Shown: positions 25,949 to 35,411, counted from the first letter of the stretch. The stretch: 64,000 bases of DNA from Flavobacteriaceae bacterium UBA5534 (GCA_002426015.1 DINS01000004.1:194001-258000), one strand, 5' to 3'. The notes: generated by a model not told the origin, from the sequence alone. Numbers and translations: made by a program.

Positions 25949-26965
25949 ATGTCACAATCAAAACACATTCTCGTTATCCGACTGTCTGCAATGGGAGACG
26001 TTGCAATGACAGTTCCGGTATTGAGAGCATTTACACAACAATATCCAGATATAAAATTAACGGTTTTAACACGCTCCATTTTCAAACCATTTTTTAGAGA
26101 CTTGGAAACTGTAACAGTTTTTTCGGCAGATTTAAAAGGGAAACATAAAGGTGTCTTAGGGCTGTTCAAATTATCAAAAGAATTAAGAGCATTAGGCATT
26201 GATGCTGTTGCAGATTTACATAATGTCCTTCGAACAAAACTATTGAAGTTCTTTTTCTTTGGAATAAAAACAATTCAAATCGACAAAGGAAGAAAAGAGA
26301 AAAAAGCTTTAATCAAAGGCGAAAATTTTACACAACTAAAAACCACTCACCAGCGATATGCAGATGTTTTTGAAGCACTTGGCTATCCGATAGACATATC
26401 AAACCCTAGATTTCCACAAAAAATAACATTGAGTTCAAAGTTGAGGTTGCTTTTGGGCAATGATGCTCAAAAAATAATTGGGATAGCACCTTTTGCAACC
26501 TATGAGAGTAAAATGTATCCATTGGAAATGATGGAACAAGTAATCGAAGCACTTTCAAAAACACATAAAATCATCCTTTTTGGAGGAGGCAAACAAGAAA
26601 TTCAAAAGTTGAATATGCTTGAAGCTAAATTTGAAAACGTAGTTAATGTAGCTGGAAAATTAAATCTCGATGAAGAACTGGATGCGATTTCCAATCTTGA
26701 AGTTATGGTATCCATGGATTCTGGCAATGCCCATATAGCAGCAATGCTTGGGATTAAAGTGGTTACGATTTGGGGAGTAACCCATCCTTATGCAGGGTTT
26801 TATCCATTTCATCAAGATATTGACAATGCACTGCTATCTGATAGAATTTTGTATCCAGAAATACCAACATCAGTTTATGGCAATAAATTTCCAGAATCTT
26901 ATAAAGATGCAATGAGGTCCATCCAACCAGAAATGGTCATCAAAAAAATCAAAAGTTTATTATAA
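25949..26965 (+). CDS. Glycosyltransferase family 9 (heptosyltransferase-like)
   Basis: The 338-residue GT-B enzyme has the ADP-heptose:LPS heptosyltransferase fold. The N-terminal motif HILVIRLSAMGDVAMTVPVL (about residues 6-25) and C-terminal VSMDSGNAHIAAMLGIKVVT with IWGVTHPYAGF (about residues 250-280) are characteristic of WaaF/WaaC/WaaQ. It is probably involved in lipopolysaccharide core or related glycolipid synthesis at the inner membrane. It follows the DUF4254 gene on the same strand. The exact sugar (heptose or other) cannot be assigned. Confidence 0.87.
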   Translation: MSQSKHILVIRLSAMGDVAMTVPVLRAFTQQYPDIKLTVLTRSIFKPFFRDLETVTVFSADLKGKHKGVLGLFKLSKELRALGIDAVADLHNVLRTKLLKFFFFGIKTIQIDKGRKEKKALIKGENFTQLKTTHQRYADVFEALGYPIDISNPRFPQKITLSSKLRLLLGNDAQKIIGIAPFATYESKMYPLEMMEQVIEALSKTHKIILFGGGKQEIQKLNMLEAKFENVVNVAGKLNLDEELDAISNLEVMVSMDSGNAHIAAMLGIKVVTIWGVTHPYAGFYPFHQDIDNALLSDRILYPEIPTSVYGNKFPESYKDAMRSIQPEMVIKKIKSLL

Positions 26966-26970
26966 AAAAA

Positions 26971-26990
26971 CCCTACTTCGAAAAGTAGGG
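26971..26990 (-). terminator. Hairpin acting as terminator on the minus strand (probably bidirectional)
   Basis: CCCTACTT (26971-26978) pairs with AAGTAGGG (26983-26990) around a CGAA loop. On the minus strand it is followed by seven T residues, the classic intrinsic terminator layout, so it would end transcription of the ferredoxin reductase gene 165 bases upstream of it; on the plus strand the T-run is missing. Confidence 0.7.
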
Positions 26991-27154
26991 CAGATTTAAC
27001 GTTTTGAAATAGATAATCCCTAGAATAACGTTTAAATCACCACGAAAATATTTGGTTTAAAACTTTAGACCGCATGTTTGTAGGAATAAGTTCAATTTTT
27101 TCGATGAAACGTCACTTTAGTTCGATTATGATCAAATTTATCGGACGACTTACA

Positions 27155-28210
27155 TTAAATATCATCGTAATCTACACGAATTATCGGTGTTGTTGGATGC
27201 GCTTGGCATGTGAGTATGAGTCCTTCGGCAAGTTCGCTATCGGTTAGAATATTATTTTGACGCATCGTTACTTTTCCTTCGGTCAAACGAGCCAAACAAC
27301 TGCTGCAAATTCCACCTTGACAAGAATAAGGAGCATCTAAATCTTCGGCCAAAGCGGCTTCCAAGACCGATTTTTTTTGATCCATTACAAAAGAAGTCTC
27401 TTCATCATCGAGCAATATGGTTACTTTGGTTTTTCCGTCTATGAGACTCTCGTCTATTGGTGCCGCAGGTGTGGTAACCGTAAACAATTCGAATAAAATC
27501 TGTGGTTCTTTAACACCAAATTCCAAGAGTACATCTTTAACATTATGAATCATAGGTTCTGGTCCACAAATGTAAAAACGGTCAATATTGGTGTCTTTAT
27601 AGTTGTTTTTCAATATAAAATTGATAGTACTGGTTTCAATACGACCAAATAAAGCATCGTTTTCTTGCGATTGGCTATACACAAAATGGATACGGAATCG
27701 ATCGTTGTATTGAGATTGTAGTTGTAACAATTCCGACAAGAAAATAGTGTCTTTTGGTGTTTTGTTGCCATATACCAAAACGAAATTGCTTTTTGGCTCC
27801 TCCTCCATAACGGTTTTGGCAATACTCATAATAGGCGTAATACCACTCCCAGCCGCAAAGGCAGCGACTGTTCTTGCATTGCCATCATTGGGCTCAAACA
27901 CAAAACGACCATTGGGCGAAGCTACATCAATAGCATCGCCAATTTCTAATTTTTTATTTGCAAACGATGAAAAGTAACCATCTTTTACCGCTTTGATAGC
28001 AACTTTAAGCTCACCGCTTTTGGGAGATGAACAAATAGAGTAATCGCGTCGAACTTCCTTACCTTCAACCATTGCTTTTAAAGTAATGTATTGTCCAGCT
28101 TTAAATTGAAAGACAGGTTTTAAATCTTGAGGCACATTAAAACCGATCACAACCGATTGCTCCGTTTCTCTTTGGATTTCTTTTATAGTGAGTGTATGAA
28201 ATTGAGACAT
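27155..28210 (-). CDS. Ferredoxin reductase-type electron transfer protein with C-terminal 2Fe-2S domain (PaaE-like)
   Basis: The 351-residue flavoprotein is laid out as FAD domain (RRDYSICSSP, about residue 54), NAD(P) domain (FAAGSGITPIMSIA, about residue 118; FYICGPEPMIHNV, about residue 213) and plant-type ferredoxin domain (about residues 265-351) with cysteines in CQGGICSSC and ILTCQAHP. It passes electrons from NAD(P)H through FAD to the 2Fe-2S cluster and on to a partner oxygenase or hydroxylase. The order matches PaaE, but no paaABCD genes are nearby, so the partner is unknown. A -7 promoter element lies 14 bases upstream of the start codon. Confidence 0.87.
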   Translation of the reverse strand: MSQFHTLTIKEIQRETEQSVVIGFNVPQDLKPVFQFKAGQYITLKAMVEGKEVRRDYSICSSPKSGELKVAIKAVKDGYFSSFANKKLEIGDAIDVASPNGRFVFEPNDGNARTVAAFAAGSGITPIMSIAKTVMEEEPKSNFVLVYGNKTPKDTIFLSELLQLQSQYNDRFRIHFVYSQSQENDALFGRIETSTINFILKNNYKDTNIDRFYICGPEPMIHNVKDVLLEFGVKEPQILFELFTVTTPAAPIDESLIDGKTKVTILLDDEETSFVMDQKKSVLEAALAEDLDAPYSCQGGICSSCLARLTEGKVTMRQNNILTDSELAEGLILTCQAHPTTPIIRVDYDDI

Positions 28211-28224
28211 TTATTTATTTTTTG

Positions 28225-28232
28225 CAAAAGTA
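28225..28232 (-). promoter_or_regulatory. -7 promoter element for the ferredoxin reductase gene
   Basis: On the minus strand TACTTTTG fits TAnnTTTG exactly, 14 bases before the start codon. The -33 position reads TGC rather than TTG. Confidence 0.45.
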
Positions 28233-28311
28233 ATAAACATTCATAGGAATTGCATTTTGAATGTAACAAAAAGTGTTTTATTATTACTAATCATTCAAAC
28301 ACAACCATAAA

Positions 28312-29793
28312 ATGATGATAAAACATTTCTTAACTCTCGAATGGAAGCAGTATTTCCGATCATCGTATTGGCAAAAAAGCCTTGGACTTAATATCATATT
28401 AGTGTTTTTTGCACTCTATTTTGTAGCCATGTTTTTGTTGGGCGGACTTGCACTTTATCCGATTCTTAAAGAAATATATCCAGACAACGATCCGTTTATT
28501 ATTGTGAATAGCTTTACATTTTACTGGATTATTGTCGATTTGCTCATGCGTTTTTTCTTTCAGAAATTGCCAGTAATGAGCGTTAAGCCATTACTCACAT
28601 TGCCAATAAAACGGAGTAGTGTGGTTAATTTTGTATTGGGAAAATCGGTATTGTCATTTCTTAACTTTTTGCCGTTGTTTGCCGTCATTCCTTTTGGATT
28701 GGTATTGATTTATGAAGGTTATAATGTGTCAATAACAATAGTTTGGATGGTCGTGATGCTATTGATAACACTTATCATTAACTTCTTAAATTTTATTATA
28801 GAGAGTTTAACAGCCGAAAGTGAGCTGTCTTTTTTACCGCTCATTGTTGTAACTTCAGTTTTGTTTGCACTTAACTATTTTGATATTGTTTCCTTTTCTT
28901 CAATGGTATCAAAAGCAGTGTTGAGCATTGCTGAAAACCCATTATTGATTAGCATTCCCATTCTTGTCTTAATCGGACTGTACGTTTATAATTTTAAACT
29001 ACTAAAAGCCAAACTGTTTTTGGATAGCTCCCTAAAATCGAAAACCCAAGAAGTAAAAGTGGCTGATATGGCCTGGACGCGTCGTTTTGGTAAAATGGCA
29101 CCTTTTATGCAACTCGATTTAAAGCTTATTTGGAGAAACAAACGTCCAAGATCAAGTGTGTTTATTGTGGTTATTGGGTTACTTTACGGATTGTTTTTTT
29201 ATCCAAACCCAATGTATCAAGACAAGCCGTGGTTTTTTGCTTTTGTAGGCATTTTTGTGACCGGAATTTTCCTTATCAATTTTGGCCAGTTTGTGCCAGC
29301 TTGGGACAGCGGTTACTACAAAATGTTGATGAGCCAAAATATTACCTATGAAGACTATCTCAAATCAAAGTTTACCTTAATGTCTTTGAGTGTCATTATT
29401 CTTTTTGTGTTGAGCATTCCTTATGTGTATTTTGGTTGGGATATTTTATTGGCACATTTTGCGGCAGCAATTTATAATATTGGGGTCAACACGCATGTCA
29501 TTTTGTTTGGAGGCTCCTTCAACCGAAAAAAAATAGATTTAAACCAGCGAGCAGCTTTCAATTATCAAGGAACAGGAGCAGTGCAGTGGATTATTGGCTT
29601 ACCACTTATGCTATTGCCAATGGGGATTTTTGCTGTTTTCTATTTTGCCATCAATTTTGAAGCAGGCATTGGAGCATTAACGATTTTAGGTCTGTTAGGA
29701 ATGGTTTTTCATCAAAAACTGATGAAATTCATCACAGAAAAATATTTAGATTCAAAATATAAAATGATTAACGCTTTTAGTCAAGATAATTAA
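28312..29793 (+). CDS. ABC exporter permease, DUF5687 family
   Basis: The 493-residue membrane protein begins MMIKHFLTLEWKQYFRSSYWQKSLG, a cytoplasmic amphipathic start typical of ABC-2-like permeases, with about 11-12 helices and a central cytoplasmic loop (about residues 240-280) that would face the ATPase. It fits DUF5687, a Bacteroidota permease family always paired with an ATP-binding subunit. That subunit follows 10 bases downstream. The exported substrate is unknown. Two adjacent ATGs (28312 and 28315) are both possible starts. Confidence 0.82.
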   Translation: MMIKHFLTLEWKQYFRSSYWQKSLGLNIILVFFALYFVAMFLLGGLALYPILKEIYPDNDPFIIVNSFTFYWIIVDLLMRFFFQKLPVMSVKPLLTLPIKRSSVVNFVLGKSVLSFLNFLPLFAVIPFGLVLIYEGYNVSITIVWMVVMLLITLIINFLNFIIESLTAESELSFLPLIVVTSVLFALNYFDIVSFSSMVSKAVLSIAENPLLISIPILVLIGLYVYNFKLLKAKLFLDSSLKSKTQEVKVADMAWTRRFGKMAPFMQLDLKLIWRNKRPRSSVFIVVIGLLYGLFFYPNPMYQDKPWFFAFVGIFVTGIFLINFGQFVPAWDSGYYKMLMSQNITYEDYLKSKFTLMSLSVIILFVLSIPYVYFGWDILLAHFAAAIYNIGVNTHVILFGGSFNRKKIDLNQRAAFNYQGTGAVQWIIGLPLMLLPMGIFAVFYFAINFEAGIGALTILGLLGMVFHQKLMKFITEKYLDSKYKMINAFSQDN

Positions 29794-29803
29794 CACACAA
29801 CTT

Positions 29804-30499
29804 ATGATAACGACATCTAACCTTTCAAAAAAGTATAACGACATAACCGTGTTGCACATAGATCATTTAGACATCCCTAAAGGACAAAGTTTTGGTCTTG
29901 TCGGCAACAATGGCGCTGGGAAAACAACATTTTTCAGTTTGCTTTTAGACTTAATTAGACCAACAACAGGGCATATAAAGAATAATGATATCTTGGTACA
30001 AGACAGTGAAGCTTGGAAACCGTTTACATCGTCTTTTATTGATGAAAGTTTCCTTATTGGTTATTTAACACCAGAAGAGTATTTTTATTTTATTGGCGAA
30101 TTACGAGGACAAAACAAAGCAGATGTCGATATGTTGTTATCGCAATTTGAAGACCTCTTCAATGGCGAAATTTTGAATCAGAAAAAATACCTTCGTGACT
30201 TGAGCAAAGGGAATCAGAAAAAAGCAGGTATCGTATCGGCATTGATAGGTAATCCTGAAGTGATAATTCTCGATGAGCCTTTCGCCAATCTAGATCCAAC
30301 AACCCAAATAAGACTTAAAAAAACCATCAAAGATTTAGCCGAAACCAAAGGTGTAACTGTACTGATTTCGAGTCATGACCTAATGCATGTGACTGATGTT
30401 TGCGAGCGTATTGTGGTGCTAGAAAAAGGAGAAATCATTAAAGATTTGGCAACAAGCGAAGCAACCTTAAAAGAATTGGAAGCACATTTTGCAGGATAG
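29804..30499 (+). CDS. ABC transporter ATP-binding protein
   Basis: The 231-residue ATPase has a Walker A GNNGAGKTT (about residue 34), signature LSKGNQKKAG (about residue 130), Walker B VIILDEPFANLD (about residue 150) and H-loop ISSHDL (about residue 186). The Q-loop region reads SFIDESFLIGYLTPEEY. It drives the DUF5687 permease encoded just upstream; both genes are translated from one message. It ends 96 bases before sprE. Confidence 0.92.
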   Translation: MITTSNLSKKYNDITVLHIDHLDIPKGQSFGLVGNNGAGKTTFFSLLLDLIRPTTGHIKNNDILVQDSEAWKPFTSSFIDESFLIGYLTPEEYFYFIGELRGQNKADVDMLLSQFEDLFNGEILNQKKYLRDLSKGNQKKAGIVSALIGNPEVIILDEPFANLDPTTQIRLKKTIKDLAETKGVTVLISSHDLMHVTDVCERIVVLEKGEIIKDLATSEATLKELEAHFAG

Positions 30500-30595
30500 A
30501 CTTCGGCTAAAAGTCCTCTATTTTTTCTCAATAATTCAAAAAGATGCTTATTTTTACAGCGTTGCATACTATTTGCGATTGTTTTTAGTTATACT

Positions 30596-33169
30596 ATGAA
30601 CCAAATAACGACCACGTTGAATACATCTTTAAAAACCATACTTGTCTTGTTTTGCACTGCGTTAATGGTAACAAGTTGTTCTCGCAAGAAGGACAAATTC
30701 ATCAATCGCAACTTTCATGCACTTGGCACTAAATACAATATTTTATACAACGGAAATATCGCTCTTGAAAATGGAAGAGCAAGTGTAGATAACGCGTTTA
30801 CAGATAATTATTGGGAATTGCTACCAATCGAACGAATGCAACTTACCGATGAGATTATACTCCCTGGGCAAACTAAAAATGCAGATTTTGAACGTGCAGA
30901 GGAGAAGGCCGTAAAAGCAGTCCAAAAGCATGGAATGAATATCCAGGGGAAAGAGTACAACCCTCAAATTGATGAGGCGTATTTACTTCTCGGCAAGGCA
31001 CGTTATTTTGACCAACGTTTTGTGCCAGCTTTAGAAGCCTTTAATTATATCTTATACAAATATCCTGCAAGTGACAAAATCAACACGGCAAAAGTGTGGC
31101 GTGAAAAATCAAATATTCGTTTAGAAAATAACGATTTAGCAATAAAAAACTTAAAACGTTTATTGGAACAAGAGGTTTTAGAAGACCAAGACCTGGCCGA
31201 TGCAACAGCAAGTTTAGCACAAGCATATATCAATATAAAAGCTAAAGATAGTGCATTGACACAATTAGAGATTGCTGCCAACACAACCAAGAAAAACAAT
31301 GAGAAAGCACGCTACAACTATATAAGAGGTCAGCTTTACAACGAGTTTGGCTATAAGGACAGTGCCAATATTGCATTTGATAAGGTGATTGAATTGCATC
31401 GAAAAATACCAAGAGCTTATTATATCAATGCGCATTTGGCAAAAGCTAGCAATTTCGATTTAGATAATGGTGATAAAATAGCATTTTTAGAGTATTTGAA
31501 CGATTTAGAAGAAGACAGGGAAAACCGTCCATTTTTAGGAAAAATTTATTACCAAATAGCCGAATATCATAGGGCTAACAAATCAGACTCACTGGCAATT
31601 GCTTACTATAACAAATCACTTCGCTCACCAACAAGCGACAAACAGTTGAAAGCATTTGATTATGCCATACTGGGCGATATGAATTTTGATAATTCAGAGT
31701 ACAAAATTGCAGGTGCTTATTATGACAGTACTATGAATAATATGGTGCTGAATTCAAAACCATACCGAACGATTAAACGAAAAAGAGAAAATCTTGAAGA
31801 TGTCATTTACTACGAAGATATCGCACAAGTAAACGATAGTATTCTTAACCTGGTGAGCTTGTCTAAAGAAGATCAACTGGCTTTGTTTACAGCTTATACA
31901 GACGACTTAAAAGCAAAAGCATTGGCCGCAAAAGAAGCTGCAGAAGCCAGATCAGAGAGGCTACAGAATACAGGTTTGGAAATCGCCAACGAAGTTGATA
32001 AGGGGATTTCAAGAAACGAAAAAGCAAACAATCCAGGAAAGCAACAGTTTTATTTTTACAATACGACAACTGTGGCATATGGTAAAAATGAGTTCTTAAG
32101 AATATGGGGAGATCGCTCGCTAAAAGATAATTGGAGATGGTCAGATACACGTACCAATTCCGGTAATACCAAACAGGCCAATATACTGTTTGCCGATGCC
32201 GAAGAAAGTGAATTGCTAAATCCTGAATTTTACATATCAAAAATCCCAACTGATCAGAAAGCAATTGATAGCATCGCTAAAGAACGAAATTTTGCTTACT
32301 ACCAATTAGGTGTAATCTATAAAGAAAAATTCAAAGAATATCAACTTGCAAAAAACAAACTTCAAACATTGTTACAAAACAATCCTGAAGAGCGTTTGGT
32401 ACTTCCAGCAAAATATAATTTGTATAAAATTTATCAAGAACTCAACCTTAATGATGAGTCAGAAATTGCTAAAAACGACATTATCACTAATTATCCCGAT
32501 TCTCGATATGCCGAAATATTGCGAAACCCCACTTCTGGTTTAGCAAAAGATGAAAACAGTCCAGAAAGTTTGTACGAAGGGCTTTATGAGCAATATAGCT
32601 TGCAAAATTTTCAAGAGGTCATTGATAAATCGGAATTATATATTACCCAATTTGAAGGCGACCCTATCGTCCCAAAATTTGAAATATTAAAAGCTTCCGC
32701 CAAAGGGCGACTTTATGGATTTCAAGCGTATAAAGAAGGTGTTAACTTCATCGCTTTAACCTACCCAAACTCACCAGAAGGGAAAAAAGCGCAAGAAATC
32801 ATGCAAGCAGTGATCCCAATGTTGGAGAACAAGGGTTTTATAGCTGATGACCAAGCAAAAAACTTTAATGTCATTTATCAGTTTGATCATTCATCAAAAG
32901 AAGATATCGATGATTTTATGAAGAAAATTGACGAAGAAGTAAAGCAAATCAAATATTATGACTTATCGACCTCAAAGGACATATATGACAAGAACACGAC
33001 ATTTGTTGTTATCCATGGGCTAAAGAGCATTCAAGGCGCTCAAGGCTTTGCAGATTTGTTAAGAGAACGAAAATCAAAAATCACAAAAACCTATTTTGCA
33101 ATTTCATCACCTAACTATGAAATTGTCCAGAGACATAAAAATTTAAACGAATACCTCGAATCTCAATAA
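30596..33169 (+). CDS. sprE: Gliding/type IX secretion TPR lipoprotein SprE (PorW)
   Basis: The 857-residue protein has a lipoprotein signal peptide with lipobox VTSCS (acylated Cys at about residue 28), then RKKDKFINRNFHALGTKYNI and NYWELLPIERM, which are recognisable in SprE/PorW. The rest is mostly tetratricopeptide-type helical repeats with a Lys/Glu-rich region near residue 440 and DUF-like C-terminus. SprE/PorW is a periplasmic component needed for T9SS assembly and gliding. Downstream in the same direction come bactofilin and the ATP synthase genes. A T9SS cargo and GldH occur later in this window. Confidence 0.9.
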   Translation: MNQITTTLNTSLKTILVLFCTALMVTSCSRKKDKFINRNFHALGTKYNILYNGNIALENGRASVDNAFTDNYWELLPIERMQLTDEIILPGQTKNADFERAEEKAVKAVQKHGMNIQGKEYNPQIDEAYLLLGKARYFDQRFVPALEAFNYILYKYPASDKINTAKVWREKSNIRLENNDLAIKNLKRLLEQEVLEDQDLADATASLAQAYINIKAKDSALTQLEIAANTTKKNNEKARYNYIRGQLYNEFGYKDSANIAFDKVIELHRKIPRAYYINAHLAKASNFDLDNGDKIAFLEYLNDLEEDRENRPFLGKIYYQIAEYHRANKSDSLAIAYYNKSLRSPTSDKQLKAFDYAILGDMNFDNSEYKIAGAYYDSTMNNMVLNSKPYRTIKRKRENLEDVIYYEDIAQVNDSILNLVSLSKEDQLALFTAYTDDLKAKALAAKEAAEARSERLQNTGLEIANEVDKGISRNEKANNPGKQQFYFYNTTTVAYGKNEFLRIWGDRSLKDNWRWSDTRTNSGNTKQANILFADAEESELLNPEFYISKIPTDQKAIDSIAKERNFAYYQLGVIYKEKFKEYQLAKNKLQTLLQNNPEERLVLPAKYNLYKIYQELNLNDESEIAKNDIITNYPDSRYAEILRNPTSGLAKDENSPESLYEGLYEQYSLQNFQEVIDKSELYITQFEGDPIVPKFEILKASAKGRLYGFQAYKEGVNFIALTYPNSPEGKKAQEIMQAVIPMLENKGFIADDQAKNFNVIYQFDHSSKEDIDDFMKKIDEEVKQIKYYDLSTSKDIYDKNTTFVVIHGLKSIQGAQGFADLLRERKSKITKTYFAISSPNYEIVQRHKNLNEYLESQ

Positions 33170-33180
33170 ATTTAAAACGT

Positions 33181-33600
33181 ATGTTTTCAGACACAAAAAA
33201 AGGAAAGATGGCAACAGAAACACTTACACAACAAAACACCATTGCTCAAGGCACTACTTTTACAGGCGACATTGTTAGTGATGGCGATTTTAGAATCGAA
33301 GGAACAGTACAAGGCAATGTAAAAACTCCTGGAAAAGTGGTTTTGGGCAAAACTGGAATCATCAAAGGAACACTAACCAGCGCTAATGCTGATATTGAAG
33401 GAAAATTTTCAGGAAAGCTGATTTTATCAGATACCTTATCTTTAAGATCATCAGCTTATGTAGATGGCGAGGTTGAGGTGGCAAAATTAGCGGTAGAACC
33501 TGGAGCCAATTTCAACGCAACCTGTGTAATGAAAGGCGCCATTAAAGAATTGAGTAATGGTGGAGGACAACGAACACAAAAAGAAGAGCAATCAGCTTAA
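33181..33600 (+). CDS. Bactofilin family cytoskeletal protein
   Basis: The 139-residue protein has a short disordered N-terminus and a right-handed beta-helix core (about residues 20-120) of the polymer-forming cytoskeletal family: IAQGTTFTGDIVSDGDFRIE, GTVQGNVKTPGKVVLG, GIIKGTLTSANADIEGKF. Bactofilins form membrane-associated filaments that place cell-envelope machinery. The gene starts 11 bases after sprE; its 3' end overlaps atpZ by 44 bases. An alternative start is ATG 33208, which would remove nine residues. Confidence 0.92.
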   Translation: MFSDTKKGKMATETLTQQNTIAQGTTFTGDIVSDGDFRIEGTVQGNVKTPGKVVLGKTGIIKGTLTSANADIEGKFSGKLILSDTLSLRSSAYVDGEVEVAKLAVEPGANFNATCVMKGAIKELSNGGGQRTQKEEQSA

Positions 33601-33799
33601 TTCTTACGCACGCTTTTCTGGGCTTGTAATTCAAATGGCTGCCATTATTGGTGTTGGAACTTTTATAGGCATCAAACTCGACGATAAATTCCCTAATGAG
33701 CATAATTTATATACATTAATACTATCTTTGGCTGCCGTAATAGTTTCAATTTATTACGTTATTAGACAAATAATAGCAGCTTCAAAAGACGATAAATAA
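33557..33799 (+). CDS. atpZ: AtpZ/AtpI family protein
   Basis: The 80-residue protein has two membrane helices separated by a short loop: YARFSGLVIQMAAIIGVGTF and the YTLILSLAAVIVSIYYVI helix with IKLDDKFPN between them. This is the AtpZ/AtpI-type small protein found ahead of F-ATPase operons, thought to aid assembly or Mg uptake. Its start lies inside the bactofilin gene in another frame. The next gene begins immediately after its stop codon. Confidence 0.85.
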   Translation: MVEDNEHKKKSNQLNSYARFSGLVIQMAAIIGVGTFIGIKLDDKFPNEHNLYTLILSLAAVIVSIYYVIRQIIAASKDDK

Positions 33800-34201
33800 A
33801 TGAACCAAGCTTTTAAAACCAGACAACTCTCCTTTTTAGTTCAAAATATCATTTTCACGCTGGCATTGTTTGGCTTTCATAGTTATCTTGTGTCCTATCT
33901 AGCTACAGATATTGCCTTCTTTTTTCCTTTGTGGCAAATTTATGTGTTCCATTTTATCATCACTTCATTACTTTATACCGTAATCAATTATAAATATTCT
34001 AATGGGAAAACAGATATTTTCAATACGTTTATGGTCATTACATTTTTAAAAATGACTATCGCCGTTTTGTTTTTGTTACCACTTTTATTGTCCGATTTTG
34101 AGAACAAACAACCAGATGTCTTTAATTTTTTCATACCTTATTTTTTGTATCTGTTTTTTGAGGTGTATTCAATCACTCAATTTCTTCAAAAAAAACAGTA
34201 A
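33800..34201 (+). CDS. Small four-helix membrane protein (AtpI-position, DUF6168-like)
   Basis: The 133-residue protein has four hydrophobic helices (about residues 12-32, 42-62, 75-95, 105-127) and no enzyme motif. Its ATG directly abuts the atpZ stop codon, and it lies just upstream of atpB, so position and topology recall the AtpI subunit, but sequence similarity is not obvious. I recall this as DUF6168 with limited certainty. The atp promoter lies 57 bases after its stop. Confidence 0.65.
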   Translation: MNQAFKTRQLSFLVQNIIFTLALFGFHSYLVSYLATDIAFFFPLWQIYVFHFIITSLLYTVINYKYSNGKTDIFNTFMVITFLKMTIAVLFLLPLLLSDFENKQPDVFNFFIPYFLYLFFEVYSITQFLQKKQ

Positions 34202-34257
34202 CAAAGCAACTATTTCTCTTTTAAAACCAAGGCTTTAAATAATCGTCAAAAAAGTGT

Positions 34258-34287
34258 TTGACAATTAATATAATGTACGTACATTTG
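34258..34287 (+). promoter_or_regulatory. Near-perfect Bacteroidota promoter of the ATP synthase operon
   Basis: TTG (34258-34260), a 19-base spacer and TACATTTG (34280-34287) match the TTG-N19-TAnnTTTG consensus. The expected transcript starts about 34293, giving a leader of roughly 33 bases before the atpB ATG at 34326. Confidence 0.78.
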
Positions 34288-34325
34288 CACGGAATTTAAA
34301 GCAAGGTATTTTTAAGCGATACGTA

Positions 34326-35411
34326 ATGACATTAAGCACCTTTAAAAACTTATTATTTTCGATACTCTTTGTATCAGCATCTGTTGCTGGTTACGCATCA
34401 GAAGATAAAGAGACTACAGACGACAAAGAGTTCAATGCCAAAGAAATGATTTTGCACCACGTTAAGGATGCTCATGAGTTTCATATCATTGATGTTAACG
34501 AAAAACCAATTTCAATACCACTTCCTATAATCCTTTGGACAGATAATGGATTGACAACGTTTATGTCTAGTGCTTTTCATCATGATGACTCGGGACACCA
34601 TGTAGTGGAGAAAAACGGAATGAAATTCGTAAAGCTTCATGAAAAAATATACCAATTAAATGGAGATGCTAATGAAGTTGTTTTTGATGAAGAACACCAT
34701 CCCACGAATGCCTCAATGCCTATAGATTTATCCATTACCAGAAACGTGTTTATGATGTGGGTTTCTGTAGCCGTGCTATTATTAATATTTCTTACCACTG
34801 CAAAACGTTATAGAAAATCTGACGACAAACTACCAACAGGTATTGCAGGGTTTGTTGAGCCACTTGTGGTTTTTGTTCGTGACGAAATTGCAAGACCAAT
34901 GATAGGTGAGCACAAGTACAAAAAGTACATGCCTTACTTATTGACGATATTTTTCTTTATTTGGATCAATAACATTTTTGGTTTGATTCCTATTATTAAT
35001 GGTGCCAACGTTAGTGGAAACATCGCTTTTACCTGCACACTTGCGGTATTTACCTTTATCATAACAACCTTTAGCGGAAACAAAAATTATTGGAAGCATA
35101 TCTTCTGGATGCCAGGCGTACCTGTGCCAATGAAGATTTTCTTAATGCCAATCGAAATTATCGGGATGTTTGTAAAGCCAATTTCGCTTATGATACGTTT
35201 GTTCGCTAACATTACAGCCGGACACGTTATCATCTTGGCATTGATGTCGTTAATATTTGTATTTAAATCTGTTGCCATTGCACCAGTATCTGTAGCATTT
35301 TCATTGTTCATTACGGTTATTGAAATCATCGTAACGGCAATACAAGCATATATATTTACAATTTTGTCAGCCTTATATTTTGGTATGGCAACTGAAGAAG
35401 AGCATCATTAA
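34326..35411 (+). CDS. atpB: F0F1 ATP synthase subunit a
   Basis: The 361-residue subunit a is the stator half-channel of the proton path. The essential arginine is Arg291 in SLMIRLFANITAGHVI. The N-terminus is a signal-like hydrophobic segment followed by an unusually long, histidine-rich periplasmic extension (AFHHDDSGHHVVEKNG at about residue 84) typical of Bacteroidota AtpB. Core helices start near residue 138. It is the first gene of atpB-E-F-H-A-G. The start ATG 34326 keeps the signal sequence. Confidence 0.95.
   Translation: MTLSTFKNLLFSILFVSASVAGYASEDKETTDDKEFNAKEMILHHVKDAHEFHIIDVNEKPISIPLPIILWTDNGLTTFMSSAFHHDDSGHHVVEKNGMKFVKLHEKIYQLNGDANEVVFDEEHHPTNASMPIDLSITRNVFMMWVSVAVLLLIFLTTAKRYRKSDDKLPTGIAGFVEPLVVFVRDEIARPMIGEHKYKKYMPYLLTIFFFIWINNIFGLIPIINGANVSGNIAFTCTLAVFTFIITTFSGNKNYWKHIFWMPGVPVPMKIFLMPIEIIGMFVKPISLMIRLFANITAGHVIILALMSLIFVFKSVAIAPVSVAFSLFITVIEIIVTAIQAYIFTILSALYFGMATEEEHH

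Noticed and set aside
31887..32264. 125-codon open frame on the minus strand
   Set aside because: Antisense to sprE; no domain, no plausible ribosome site, and sprE is unquestionable in this interval.
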